Positions 56,683 through 64,000 of a DNA stretch of 64,000 bases are shown piece after piece. The position numbers and the translations under genes were made by a program. The notes beneath the pieces are model-generated. The model was not told where the DNA came from. It did no database searches and saw only the letters and a program-made list of their open reading frames with translations. Positions within the stretch are counted from its first letter, which is position 1; each line of letters starts with the position of its first letter. This stretch comes from JAOUJD01 sp963811265 (GTDB taxonomy: Bacteria > Pseudomonadota > Gammaproteobacteria > Burkholderiales > Burkholderiaceae_F), in the NCBI GenBank assembly GCA_963811265.1, contig CAWEQS010000005.1, forward strand, positions 62,001 to 126,000. The letters are read 5' to 3'.

Positions 56683-56722
56683 GGGCGCCGCCAGGCGACC
56701 TCGGCCTTCGGCCGCACGGCGG

Positions 56723-57328
56723 TCAGGCCTTCGCAACCTGCAGGGCTTCGTCCGGGAAAGGCTCCAGCAGATCGGTCGCGGGATCGCCGGCATCGAGCCA
56801 TCGATCGTAATCGCGCTCGGCGATCACGACCGGCATCCGGTCGTGGATCGGAGCCAGGAGATCGTTCGCGCGCGTCGTGACGATCGTGTAGGTTTCCACG
56901 CCCTGCTGGCTCGCCGGATCCTTCCACCACTCCCAGAGCCCGGCGAGCGCGAACAGCGGTTCGTCCTTCAGCCCGATGCGCCACTTGACCTTGTGGCCCG
57001 GCTCGCCGGTCCACTCGAAGAACGCGTTCACCGGGACCAGGCAGCGTCGCTTGCGGTACGCGACCCGGAACGCGGGCGTGCTCGCCAGCGTTTCGGCGCG
57101 TGCGTTGATGCAGCGTGCGCCGAACTTCAGTTCCTTGGCCCACATCGGCACCAGGCCCCAGCGCAGCATCGCCACCTCGCGCTCCTGCGACTCGTGCGAG
57201 CGGCGCACGACCGGAGCCGTGTTGGTGGGGCGGAAGTCGGGATTCGGGGAAAATGCCGGAACGATGGGCACCATGAACTTGGCGCGGATCGCCGCCGGGT
57301 TGTCGGACAGGTCGTATCGGCCGCACAT
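56723..57328 (-). CDS. SOS response-associated peptidase (SRAP, YedK/HMCES family)
   Basis: This is a 201-residue protein that crosslinks to abasic sites in single-stranded DNA. Cys2 (MCGRYDLS) is the nucleophile after Met removal. NARAET holds the conserved Asn, FFEW the Glu, and PIHDRMPVV the His. The length and order match YedK. It lies 38 bases downstream of the cyclodeaminase-like gene on the same strand but is not obviously related to it in function. Confidence 0.94.
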   Translation of the reverse strand: MCGRYDLSDNPAAIRAKFMVPIVPAFSPNPDFRPTNTAPVVRRSHESQEREVAMLRWGLVPMWAKELKFGARCINARAETLASTPAFRVAYRKRRCLVPVNAFFEWTGEPGHKVKWRIGLKDEPLFALAGLWEWWKDPASQQGVETYTIVTTRANDLLAPIHDRMPVVIAERDYDRWLDAGDPATDLLEPFPDEALQVAKA

Positions 57329-57366
57329 CGCCAGCCTTCAGCCTGAATCGGTACGTGCCGGCCGCG

Positions 57367-58287
57367 CTAGCGGACGCGCTCGAACACGAGGTTGGCGAGC
57401 GCGACGTCCTCCAGGCCAATGCCCACCGACTTGTAGACGATGACGTCGTGCGGACGACGATCGAACGACGTCCCCTTGACGAGCAGCTTGCCGAGTTCCG
57501 TGACGCGCGCGGGATCGATCGTGCCCGGCGCGGCGCGGACGAACTCGCCCGCTTCGCTTTGCGCCGCAGGCAGCCACTCGACCACGATCAGGTCGGCGCG
57601 CGCGAGCAGAGTGTCGTCGAGTTCGCGCGCCGCGGGCTTGCTCGACCCCACCGCCGCGACGAAGGCGCCGGGCCTGACGAGCGCGCCGTCGAAGAGTGGC
57701 TCGCTCGCGCGGGTCGCCGTGCAGATCACGTCGCCGCCGCTCGCGGCCGTCGCCGCATCCACCGCCGTGGCCGGCACGCCGAACTCCGTCTGCACCCAGT
57801 TGGCGAACTCGGGCGCGGCGGCGCGACCGGCCACGAGGACGCGCTGGAACGGGTGCGCGAGCAGGAAGGCCTCCGCGTGGGCTCGCGCCTGCACGCCGTT
57901 GCCGAAAATGGAGAGCGTCGCCGCGTCGCGCGCGGCCAGGCGCTGCATCGCGACCGCGCTCGCCGCCGCCGTGCGGTACTTCGTGATCTCATTGGCCTCG
58001 ATGGTCGCCAGCGCCTCGCCGGTCAGGGACGAGAACAGCACGATCACGAAATTGAATTGGCCCTTGACCGTGGCGTAGACCTTGGCGCCGACAACGCCCG
58101 CCGCCGGCAGTGCGGCGCCCATCGTCGCGATCGCGGTGGCCTGGCCTTCGTGCTCGGCCGCGGCCCGCACGCGCGGCGCGATGCTGCCCGCGCCATTGCC
58201 GAACTGCTCGAACGCGGCCGCCATCGCCGCGACCGCATCGCGCATCGTGATGACTTCGGCGACGTCGGCGTCGGTGATCAGTCGCAT
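57367..58287 (-). CDS. Ornithine cyclodeaminase/mu-crystallin family protein
   Basis: This is a 306-residue NAD(P)-binding protein. The substrate part includes GAKVYATVKGQFNF with the catalytic Lys region, and the Rossmann motif reads SIFGNGVQARAHAEAFL. Members deaminate or cyclise ornithine, or reduce ketimines and imino acids such as pyrroline-2-carboxylate; the exact reaction is unresolved. It starts 10 bases after the TRAP permease stop and belongs to that locus, which suggests it works on an imported amino or imino acid. Confidence 0.88.
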   Translation of the reverse strand: MRLITDADVAEVITMRDAVAAMAAAFEQFGNGAGSIAPRVRAAAEHEGQATAIATMGAALPAAGVVGAKVYATVKGQFNFVIVLFSSLTGEALATIEANEITKYRTAAASAVAMQRLAARDAATLSIFGNGVQARAHAEAFLLAHPFQRVLVAGRAAAPEFANWVQTEFGVPATAVDAATAASGGDVICTATRASEPLFDGALVRPGAFVAAVGSSKPAARELDDTLLARADLIVVEWLPAAQSEAGEFVRAAPGTIDPARVTELGKLLVKGTSFDRRPHDVIVYKSVGIGLEDVALANLVFERVR

Positions 58288-58297
58288 CAGTCGGTCC

Positions 58298-60970
58298 TCA
58301 GGCGGCGGCCGTGGCCGGCGCTGCCCGTCGCATGCGCAGGCCCTGCAGCAGCCACACGAACACGACGATCAGCAGGCCGGGGATGTAGAACCAGTGCGCG
58401 TTGATGCGATCGGTCGGCACCTTCACTCCGACGATCTCGAAGCCCTGCTCGATGCGCGCCTTGGCGGCCGTGCTGCCGAAGCGCACCGTGCTCACCTGCA
58501 GCATCTCGCCCATGCCGGACACGGAGACGCCCGCATCCGAGAGCCGCTTGCGAGCATCGGTGATTGCGTTGCCCGTGGTGCCCTTGGCGCCGAGTTGAAG
58601 CCCCACGGTCTTCTTCGTCTCGTCGCCCTCGAGCGACTGGCCCCTGATCAGGAACACCAGCCGGTCGCCGGGCTCGAGGTTGGCCGCGACCTCGTAGAAC
58701 TTCGACGCCGGTGCGTCCGTGTACTCCGGCGCCATCTGGTCCGCGAACCAGTCCGGGCGGAACAGGAAGAAGGTCGCGATCAGCAGCAGCACGACCTCCC
58801 ACCAGCGGCACTTGATCCGGAACCACGCCATGGTGGCCGCGGCGAAGATGAGCGCAGCGATCGTGGATGCGAATGCGACCAGCAGCGCCTCGGTCCAGCC
58901 GTGGACGTCGATCAGCAACAGCGCCGGGTTGAAGATCCAGATGAACGGCAGCACCACCGTACGCACCGCGTACACGGACCCCTGGATGCCGACGGCGATC
59001 GGGTTCTCCTTTGCAATCGCGGCGCCCGCGAACGTCGCGAGACCGACCGGCGGCGTGATGTCGCCCATGATCCCGTAGTAGAAGACGAACAGGTGCACCG
59101 CGATCAGCGGGATCACGAGCCCGGACTGCGCGCCGAGTTCCACGACCACCGGCGCCATCAGCGTCGCCACCAGGATGTAGTTGGCCGTGGTCGGCACGCC
59201 CATGCCGAGCACCAGGCACACGAAGGCCGTGAAGAACAGCATCGCCAGGATGTTCCCCTGCGACACGAACTCGACGAAGTCCGTCATCCGCAGGCCGAGG
59301 CCGGTGAGCGTGATGGCGCCGACGATGATGCCCGCGCAGCCGGTCGCCACCGCGATGCCGATCATGTTGCGCGCGCCGTCGTCGCAGCCGTTGACGACCT
59401 CCTTGAAGCCGATGCTGAACTGGCGCCCGAAGTCGCCCTGCTTGCGGAAGAACGCGATCAGCGGCCGCTGCGTCGCCATCAGCACGACCTGGGTGATCAC
59501 GCCATAGAAGGCGGACAACCCGGGCGACAGCTCCTCGACCATCAGGCACCAGATCAGCACGCCGACCGGAATCAGGAAGTGCAGGCCGGCCTTCACGGTC
59601 GGCCAGGTCGGCGGCAGGATCGGGTTCTTGACGTCGATCTCGGTGGGCAGGTCCGGCTGCTTCGCCGCCACCCACACGCTGTAGACGTAGAGCGCGCCCA
59701 GCAGGACGCTGAGGATCACGGGAGCCGCCGCACCGAAGAGCGCCTGGGCGCCGATCGCCACGTAATAGATGATGCCGAGCACCACCGCGCTGCCGGCCAG
59801 GCCGAGCCCCCACGACGTCATGCGATTGCCCATCGTGCGATCGCGCTCGCGAGCCGTCGCCGCCAGGCCGAGCTTCAGCGCCTCGAGGTGGACGATGTAG
59901 AACAGCGCGATGTAGCTGATGACGGCCGGGATGAAGGCGTGCTTGACGATGTCCGAGTACGGGATGCCGACGTACTCGACCATCAGGAACGCTGCCGCGC
60001 CCATCACCGGCGGCATGATCTGGCCGTTGACCGAGGAAGCCGTCTCGATCGCCGCCGCCTTGACGCCGCCGTAGCCCGCGCGCTTCATCAGCGGGATCGT
60101 GAAGATGCCGCCGGACACGACGTTGCTCACGGAGGAACCGGAGATCAGTCCGTTCAGGGCGGACGAGACCACCGCCACCTTGGCCGGGCCACCGCGCAAA
60201 TGGCCGAGCAGCGCGAAGCTCACCTGCATCATGTAGTTGCCGCCGCCCGCGCGGTCGAGCAGCGTGCCGAACAGCACGAACACGAAGATGAAGCTCACCG
60301 ACACGCCGAGCGCGATCCCGAACACGCCTTCGGTCACCATCCACATGTGCGAGATGACCCGCGGCACCGAAGCGCCCTTGTGGGCGATGACGTCGGGCAG
60401 GTACGGGCCGGCCATCGTGTAGACGAGGAACAGCACCGCCAGCACCGCCATCGGCAGCCCGACCGCGCGCCGTGTCGCTTCGAGCAGCAGCAGCATGCCG
60501 ATCGCCCCGACGACGACGTCGAGCGTCGTCGGGTTGCCGGGGCGGAGCGAAAGCTCCTGGTAGAAGACGATCAGGTAGAGCGCCGTGGCCGCGCCCGCGA
60601 CGGCGAACAGCCAGTCCTGCCAGGGCACGTGGTCGCGCGGCGACCGCTTGAACGCCGGGAACGCAAGGAACGCGAGAAAGAGGCCAAGCGCCAGGTGGAT
60701 CGAGCGCGCCTCCGTGTCGTTGAACAGGCCGAACCGGAACCCGGCAGGCAACGAGAACGGGATCGGGGACGCGTACCACAGCTGGAACACGACCCACACG
60801 AGGCCGATCGCCAGCATCACCTTGCCGGCGAAACCCGCGGTCGAGCGTCCGCCGAAGTCGGTGTCCTTGACCAGCTGCATGACGTCGGTTTCGCCCAGCT
60901 GCATCTCGGCGGTCGGCGCCAGTTCCTCCTCGATCTTCGCCAGCTCTCTTTCGATCTTCTTCGGATCCAC
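58298..60970 (-). CDS. TRAP transporter fused permease (4TM/12TM) with C-terminal DUF3394
   Basis: This is an 890-residue inner-membrane protein combining the small and large TRAP permease domains, the kind that pairs with TAXI binding proteins. Conserved stretches include SGSSVSNVVSGGIFTIPLMKR, ETASSVNGQIMPPVMGAAAF and GMGVPTTANYILVATLMAPV. The C-terminal 200 residues form the DUF3394 extension with further membrane segments. The start is GTG 60970, with GGAG seven bases upstream. The TAXI gene lies upstream on the same strand, with a strong terminator between them. Confidence 0.93.
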   Translation of the reverse strand: MDPKKIERELAKIEEELAPTAEMQLGETDVMQLVKDTDFGGRSTAGFAGKVMLAIGLVWVVFQLWYASPIPFSLPAGFRFGLFNDTEARSIHLALGLFLAFLAFPAFKRSPRDHVPWQDWLFAVAGAATALYLIVFYQELSLRPGNPTTLDVVVGAIGMLLLLEATRRAVGLPMAVLAVLFLVYTMAGPYLPDVIAHKGASVPRVISHMWMVTEGVFGIALGVSVSFIFVFVLFGTLLDRAGGGNYMMQVSFALLGHLRGGPAKVAVVSSALNGLISGSSVSNVVSGGIFTIPLMKRAGYGGVKAAAIETASSVNGQIMPPVMGAAAFLMVEYVGIPYSDIVKHAFIPAVISYIALFYIVHLEALKLGLAATARERDRTMGNRMTSWGLGLAGSAVVLGIIYYVAIGAQALFGAAAPVILSVLLGALYVYSVWVAAKQPDLPTEIDVKNPILPPTWPTVKAGLHFLIPVGVLIWCLMVEELSPGLSAFYGVITQVVLMATQRPLIAFFRKQGDFGRQFSIGFKEVVNGCDDGARNMIGIAVATGCAGIIVGAITLTGLGLRMTDFVEFVSQGNILAMLFFTAFVCLVLGMGVPTTANYILVATLMAPVVVELGAQSGLVIPLIAVHLFVFYYGIMGDITPPVGLATFAGAAIAKENPIAVGIQGSVYAVRTVVLPFIWIFNPALLLIDVHGWTEALLVAFASTIAALIFAAATMAWFRIKCRWWEVVLLLIATFFLFRPDWFADQMAPEYTDAPASKFYEVAANLEPGDRLVFLIRGQSLEGDETKKTVGLQLGAKGTTGNAITDARKRLSDAGVSVSGMGEMLQVSTVRFGSTAAKARIEQGFEIVGVKVPTDRINAHWFYIPGLLIVVFVWLLQGLRMRRAAPATAAA

Positions 60971-61007
60971 AGCGGCTCTCCAGGCGTCACGGTTCTGCGG
61001 TCGCGTC

Positions 61008-61049
61008 AAAAAAACGACGGGCGGCAAGTCAGGGACCTGCCGCCCGTCG
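61008..61049 (-). terminator. Strong intrinsic terminator/attenuator between TAXI and TRAP permease genes
   Basis: On the minus strand a 12-bp perfect stem (61038-61049 with 61015-61026) around an 11-base loop is followed by seven T (61014-61008). It lies after the TAXI stop and before the permease start in the direction of transcription, so it should cut or reduce read-through into the permease gene. Confidence 0.9.
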
Positions 61050-61091
61050 AACTTTACTCGCGGGCGGGCGCGTTCGCCCGCCTTCAGCCGC

Positions 61092-62081
61092 TTACTTGAT
61101 CCAGCCCTTCTCCTTGTAGTACTTGATGGCGCCTTCATGCAGCGGCGCCGACAGGCCGTTCTTGATCATGTCTTCCGGCTTCAGGTTCGCCAGCGCCGGA
61201 TGCAGCTTCTTGAACTCGTCGAGGTTGTCGAACACCGTCTTCACGACCGTGTAGACCACGTCGGCGGGCACCTTGGCCGAGCTGACGATGGTCGCCTGCA
61301 CGCCGAACGTCGTCGTCGGCTGCGGGTTGTTCGGATACATGCCGCCCGGGATCGTCGCGACCGCGTAGTACGGCTTCTCCTTGACCAGCTTGTCGACGGC
61401 CGGGCCGGTCAGATTCACCAGCTTGGCGCCACAGATGGTGGTCGGGTCCTGGATGTTGGCGGACGGGTGGCCGACGGCGTAGAAGAAGCCGTCGATCTTG
61501 CCGTCGCACAGCGCCGGGCCGTGCTCGTCCGGGCGCAGCTCGGACGCCAGGCCGAAGTCGCTCATCTTCCAGCCCATCGCGCCGAGCAGTTCGTTCATCG
61601 ACGCCAGCGTGCCCGATCCGGGGTTGCCGACGTTGAAGCGCTTGCCCTTGAAGTCCTCGAACTTCGTGATGTTCGCTTCCTTGCGGGCGACCACCGTGAA
61701 GGGCTCCGGATGCAGCGCGAACACCGCGCGCAGGTCGCCCATCGCCCCGTCCTTCTGGAACTGGCCCTGGCCCTTGGTCGCGTTGAACTGGACATCGGAC
61801 TGCGCGACGCCGAACTCGATCTCGCCCGACTTCAGCAGGTTGACGTTGGCCACCGAGCCGCCGGTCGACTCGACCGAGCAGCGCAAGCCGTGCTTGGCGC
61901 GATCACGGTTCACGAGGCGGCAGATCGCGCCGCCCGCGGGGTAGTACACCCCGGTGACGCCGCCGGTTCCCACGGTGATGAAGCGCTGCTGCTGCGCGTT
62001 GGCCACCTGCGGCAGCGTGGCCGTCGCCGCGAAAGCCGCGGCGAACGCGGCGGTGCACATCGAAACCCGGAACAGCTTCAT
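61092..62081 (-). CDS. TAXI-family TRAP transporter solute-binding protein
   Basis: This is a 329-residue periplasmic binding protein. It has a signal peptide (MKLFRVSMCTAAFAAAFAAT, cleavage near NAQQQ) and the TAXI start FITVGTGGVTGVYYPAGGAICRLVN. Later parts include GKRFNVGNPGSGTLASMNELL and the C-terminal LHEGAIKYYKEKGW. Characterised TAXI proteins bind glutamate, other dicarboxylates or aromatic acids. AGAGGAGAA gives a strong ribosome site before ATG 62081. The permease gene follows across a terminator. Confidence 0.94.
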   Translation of the reverse strand: MKLFRVSMCTAAFAAAFAATATLPQVANAQQQRFITVGTGGVTGVYYPAGGAICRLVNRDRAKHGLRCSVESTGGSVANVNLLKSGEIEFGVAQSDVQFNATKGQGQFQKDGAMGDLRAVFALHPEPFTVVARKEANITKFEDFKGKRFNVGNPGSGTLASMNELLGAMGWKMSDFGLASELRPDEHGPALCDGKIDGFFYAVGHPSANIQDPTTICGAKLVNLTGPAVDKLVKEKPYYAVATIPGGMYPNNPQPTTTFGVQATIVSSAKVPADVVYTVVKTVFDNLDEFKKLHPALANLKPEDMIKNGLSAPLHEGAIKYYKEKGWIK

Positions 62082-62172
62082 TGGCCCTTCTCCTCTGGTT
62101 TTGGATTGCTTCTCGAAGACCGAAAACGTTACCCCCCGGCGGGAATACGCGCAAGGCGAGCCCGGTTGGTGG

Positions 62173-63525
62173 TTACACGCGTTCCGCGTGCACTGCCGCC
62201 AGCGCCGTATCAACGGCTGCCACCAGCCGCTCGATGACAAGGTCCAGTTCGTCGTCGCTGATCACGAACGGCGGCGCCAGCAGCACGTGGTCGCCCCGGG
62301 CGCCGTCGATGGTGCCGCCCATCGGATAGGTCATCAGGCCGAGGTCCATCGCCGCCTTCTTGATCCGGGCGTTGACCTTCAGCTTCGGGTCGAACGGCGC
62401 CTTGGTGTCACGGTCGGCCACGAGCTCGATCGCCTGGAAGAGACCGCGTCCACGCAAGTCTCCGACGTACGGGTGCTCGCGGAATGCTTCGTCGAGCGCT
62501 TCGCGCAGGCGCCTGCCCTGGGCGGCGCAGCGCTCCACCAGCCCGTCCCGCGCCAGCACCCGCTGCACGGCGAGCGCCGCGGCACAGGCCACCGGGTGAC
62601 CGATGTACGTGTGCCCATGCTGGAAGAACCCGGTACCCGCCGCGATGGCGTCGATCACCGGCTGACCGATCAGAACGGCGCCCACCGGCTGGTAGCCGCC
62701 GCCGAGTCCCTTGGCGATCGCCATCAGGTCGGGCGCGACGCCTTCCTGCTCGCACGCGTGCAGCGTGCCGGTGCGGCCCATGCCGCACATCACCTCGTCG
62801 AGGATCAGGAGGATCCCGTGGCGGTCGCAGATCTCGCGGATGCGCCTGAAGTAGCCGGGCGGCGGCGTCAGCGCGCCGCTGGTGGCCCCGCCGACCGTCT
62901 CGGCCACGAACGCGATGACGTTCTCGCCGCCGACCCGCTCGACCGTGTCCTCGAACTCCTGCGCCAGTCGCGCGCCGTACTGCTCGCCGGTCTCGTCCGC
63001 GCGCTGGTCCCGGTAGGCGTACGTCGGCGCCACGTGCTCGACGTCGATCAGCAGCGGCGCGAACTGGCGCCTCCGCCAGGCGTTGCCGCCGACGGCGAGC
63101 GCGCCGAGCGTGTTGCCGTGATAGCTGTTGCGGCGCGCGATGAAGCGCGAGCGCCGAGGCTCGCCTTTCTCGACGAAGTACTGGCGCGCGAGCTTCAGCG
63201 CCGCCTCGACCGCCTCGGAACCGCCTGACACGAGGTACACGTGCGAGATGCCGGCGGGCGCCGTGGCGATCAGCGCGTCGGCCAGCTGTTCCGCCACCTC
63301 GGTCGAGAAGAAGCTCGTGTGCGCGTAGGCGATCCGGTCGATCTGCGCGTGCATCGCGGCGAGCACGTCCGGGTGGCCGTGTCCGAGGCACGAAACGGCG
63401 GCCCCGCCGGAGGCGTCGAGATACTTCCGGCCGGCCGCGTCGGTGATCCAGCAGCCGGCGGCGCCGGCGGCGAGCGGGTAGTTACCGCGCAGCTGGCGGT
63501 GCAGAAGGTGGGAGTCGTTGTGCAT
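62173..63525 (-). CDS. Class III PLP-dependent aminotransferase
   Basis: This is a 450-residue aminotransferase of the omega/4-aminobutyrate group. The PLP Lys is in AIAKGLGGGYQPVGAVL, the phosphate/ring residues in VSGGSEAVEAALKLARQYF, and the aspartate in LILDEVMCGMGRTG. The N-terminus HNDSHLLHRQLRGNYPLAAG is usual for a subgroup next to amino-acid catabolic genes. The ATG at 63525 overlaps the end of the upstream oxidoreductase gene by 44 bases. It faces the TAXI-TRAP genes on the same strand, so the substrate is probably an amino acid or amine imported by them. Confidence 0.93.
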   Translation of the reverse strand: MHNDSHLLHRQLRGNYPLAAGAAGCWITDAAGRKYLDASGGAAVSCLGHGHPDVLAAMHAQIDRIAYAHTSFFSTEVAEQLADALIATAPAGISHVYLVSGGSEAVEAALKLARQYFVEKGEPRRSRFIARRNSYHGNTLGALAVGGNAWRRRQFAPLLIDVEHVAPTYAYRDQRADETGEQYGARLAQEFEDTVERVGGENVIAFVAETVGGATSGALTPPPGYFRRIREICDRHGILLILDEVMCGMGRTGTLHACEQEGVAPDLMAIAKGLGGGYQPVGAVLIGQPVIDAIAAGTGFFQHGHTYIGHPVACAAALAVQRVLARDGLVERCAAQGRRLREALDEAFREHPYVGDLRGRGLFQAIELVADRDTKAPFDPKLKVNARIKKAAMDLGLMTYPMGGTIDGARGDHVLLAPPFVISDDELDLVIERLVAAVDTALAAVHAERV

Positions 63526-64000
63526 GGAGGTTCTCCTGGACGCCCAGCTGGTATGGCGCGAGCGCGATTGTAGGAGCGCGCTTCGCGATGACGTCGCACA
63601 CGAGGCGCGCGCTGCCCGCCGCCAGCGTCCAGCCCAGCGCGCCGTGCCCGACGTTGAGGAACAGGTTCTGCAGCGCGAAGCGCCCGATGATCGGCCGGCC
63701 GCTGGGGGTCGCGGGACGCAGTCCCGCCCACGGCTGGATGTCGCCGTCGATCACCGAATACCCGAGGATGTCGCGCGTCGCCTCCATCAGCGCGCTGATC
63801 CGCGCCGGCGGGATCGAGCGGTCGTCGTTCCCGATCTCGACGAACCCTGCCACGCGAACGCGGTCACCGAGCGGCGCGAACACGATCTTGCGGCGGATGT
63901 CGGTGATCGAGGCGCGCGGCAGGACGGTGCCGGGCTCGGGCTTCACCGTGATCGAGTAGCCCTTGAGCGGCAGTATCGGCAGGTCGAGGCCGACGCTCTT
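63482..64000 (-). CDS. D-amino-acid dehydrogenase (DadA)-like FAD oxidoreductase, N-terminus beyond window
   Basis: Only the last 172 residues are in the window; the frame is open to base 64000. It ends with GDIQPWAGLRPATPSGRPIIG, then FLNVGHGALGWTLAAGSARLV, the C-terminal FAD-pocket motif of DadA/glycine-oxidase-type enzymes (DAO family). The substrate could be a D-amino acid or a related amine. It is the upstream neighbour of the aminotransferase and overlaps it by 44 bases, so the two are co-expressed. Confidence 0.88.
   Translation of the reverse strand, partial: KSVGLDLPILPLKGYSITVKPEPGTVLPRASITDIRRKIVFAPLGDRVRVAGFVEIGNDDRSIPPARISALMEATRDILGYSVIDGDIQPWAGLRPATPSGRPIIGRFALQNLFLNVGHGALGWTLAAGSARLVCDVIAKRAPTIALAPYQLGVQENLHAQRLPPSAPPAAR

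Noticed and set aside
58082..61099. Plus-strand open frame of about 1,005 codons opposite the TRAP permease
   Set aside because: Composition is that of a shadow of a hydrophobic GC-rich gene; the minus frame shows clear TRAP motifs.

Overview
The window is high-GC DNA with dense, strongly GC3-biased coding on both strands. The gene set is that of a free-living betaproteobacterium, probably near Burkholderiales or Rhodocyclales: osmoregulated periplasmic glucan genes, a PHA synthase, a fused IcmF-type acyl-CoA mutase, a TAXI-TRAP transporter, an AcrAB/OprM-type pump and DUF3563-like small proteins. The lineage is inferred from gene content only. I see no rRNA, tRNA, CRISPR array, phage, integrase or insertion sequence.

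Layout. 0-3 kb: an acyl-CoA synthetase cut by the window edge, a divergent Crp/Fnr regulator and a small membrane protein. 3-7 kb: the mdoGH (opgGH) glucan operon, broken by many single-base frameshifts. 7-15.4 kb: single metabolic and transport genes (aldo/keto reductase, VOC protein, AEC permease, broken quinone-oxidoreductase-like gene, AraC regulator, methyltransferase, MFS exporter, PfkB kinase). 15.4-21.5 kb: a minus-strand signalling and redox block holding a TPR-GGDEF cyclase, a FrnE/DsbA-like protein, a membrane Ser/Thr kinase with an extracytoplasmic sensor, and a glutaredoxin-CcdA fusion. 21.8-27.4 kb: secreted small proteins, a Tat-exported aldo/keto reductase with a DUF6064-like protein, a beta-propeller plus MoaD-like pair, and cytochrome c genes. 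27.5-30.6 kb: a cell-wall pair (L,D-transpeptidase, DUF882 peptidase) and a zinc-sensing diguanylate cyclase. 30.7-35.8 kb: PHA synthase, NlpC/P60-like lipoprotein, YaeQ, thiolase and MarR regulator. 35.9-38.8 kb: small single genes. 38.9-45.2 kb: a molybdopterin oxidoreductase with a divergent TetR regulator, then icmF. 45.3-52.1 kb: an AcrR-like repressor with a divergent RND pump operon. 52.2-54.5 kb: three DUF3563-like small genes and a LysR regulator. 54.6-56.6 kb: a QseBC-like two-component system. 56.7-64 kb: SRAP protein, ornithine cyclodeaminase-like enzyme, fused TRAP permease, TAXI binding protein, aminotransferase and a D-amino-acid dehydrogenase-like protein cut by the window end, which together look like an amino-acid or organic-acid uptake and catabolism locus.

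Several control sites can be read directly: a near-copy of the enterobacterial AcrR box in front of the pump, a 22-bp perfect palindrome in front of icmF, an 18-bp inverted repeat between the TetR regulator and the molybdo-enzyme, a 15-bp inverted repeat between MarR and its divergent neighbour, and a strong terminator inside the TAXI-TRAP locus.

At least twelve conserved genes carry one or more single-base length changes, usually in short homopolymers, while both flanks still encode well-conserved protein. This looks more like consensus sequencing error than decay. Genes with several breaks are typed here as pseudogene, meaning broken as read; genes with one break are typed CDS with the break described.
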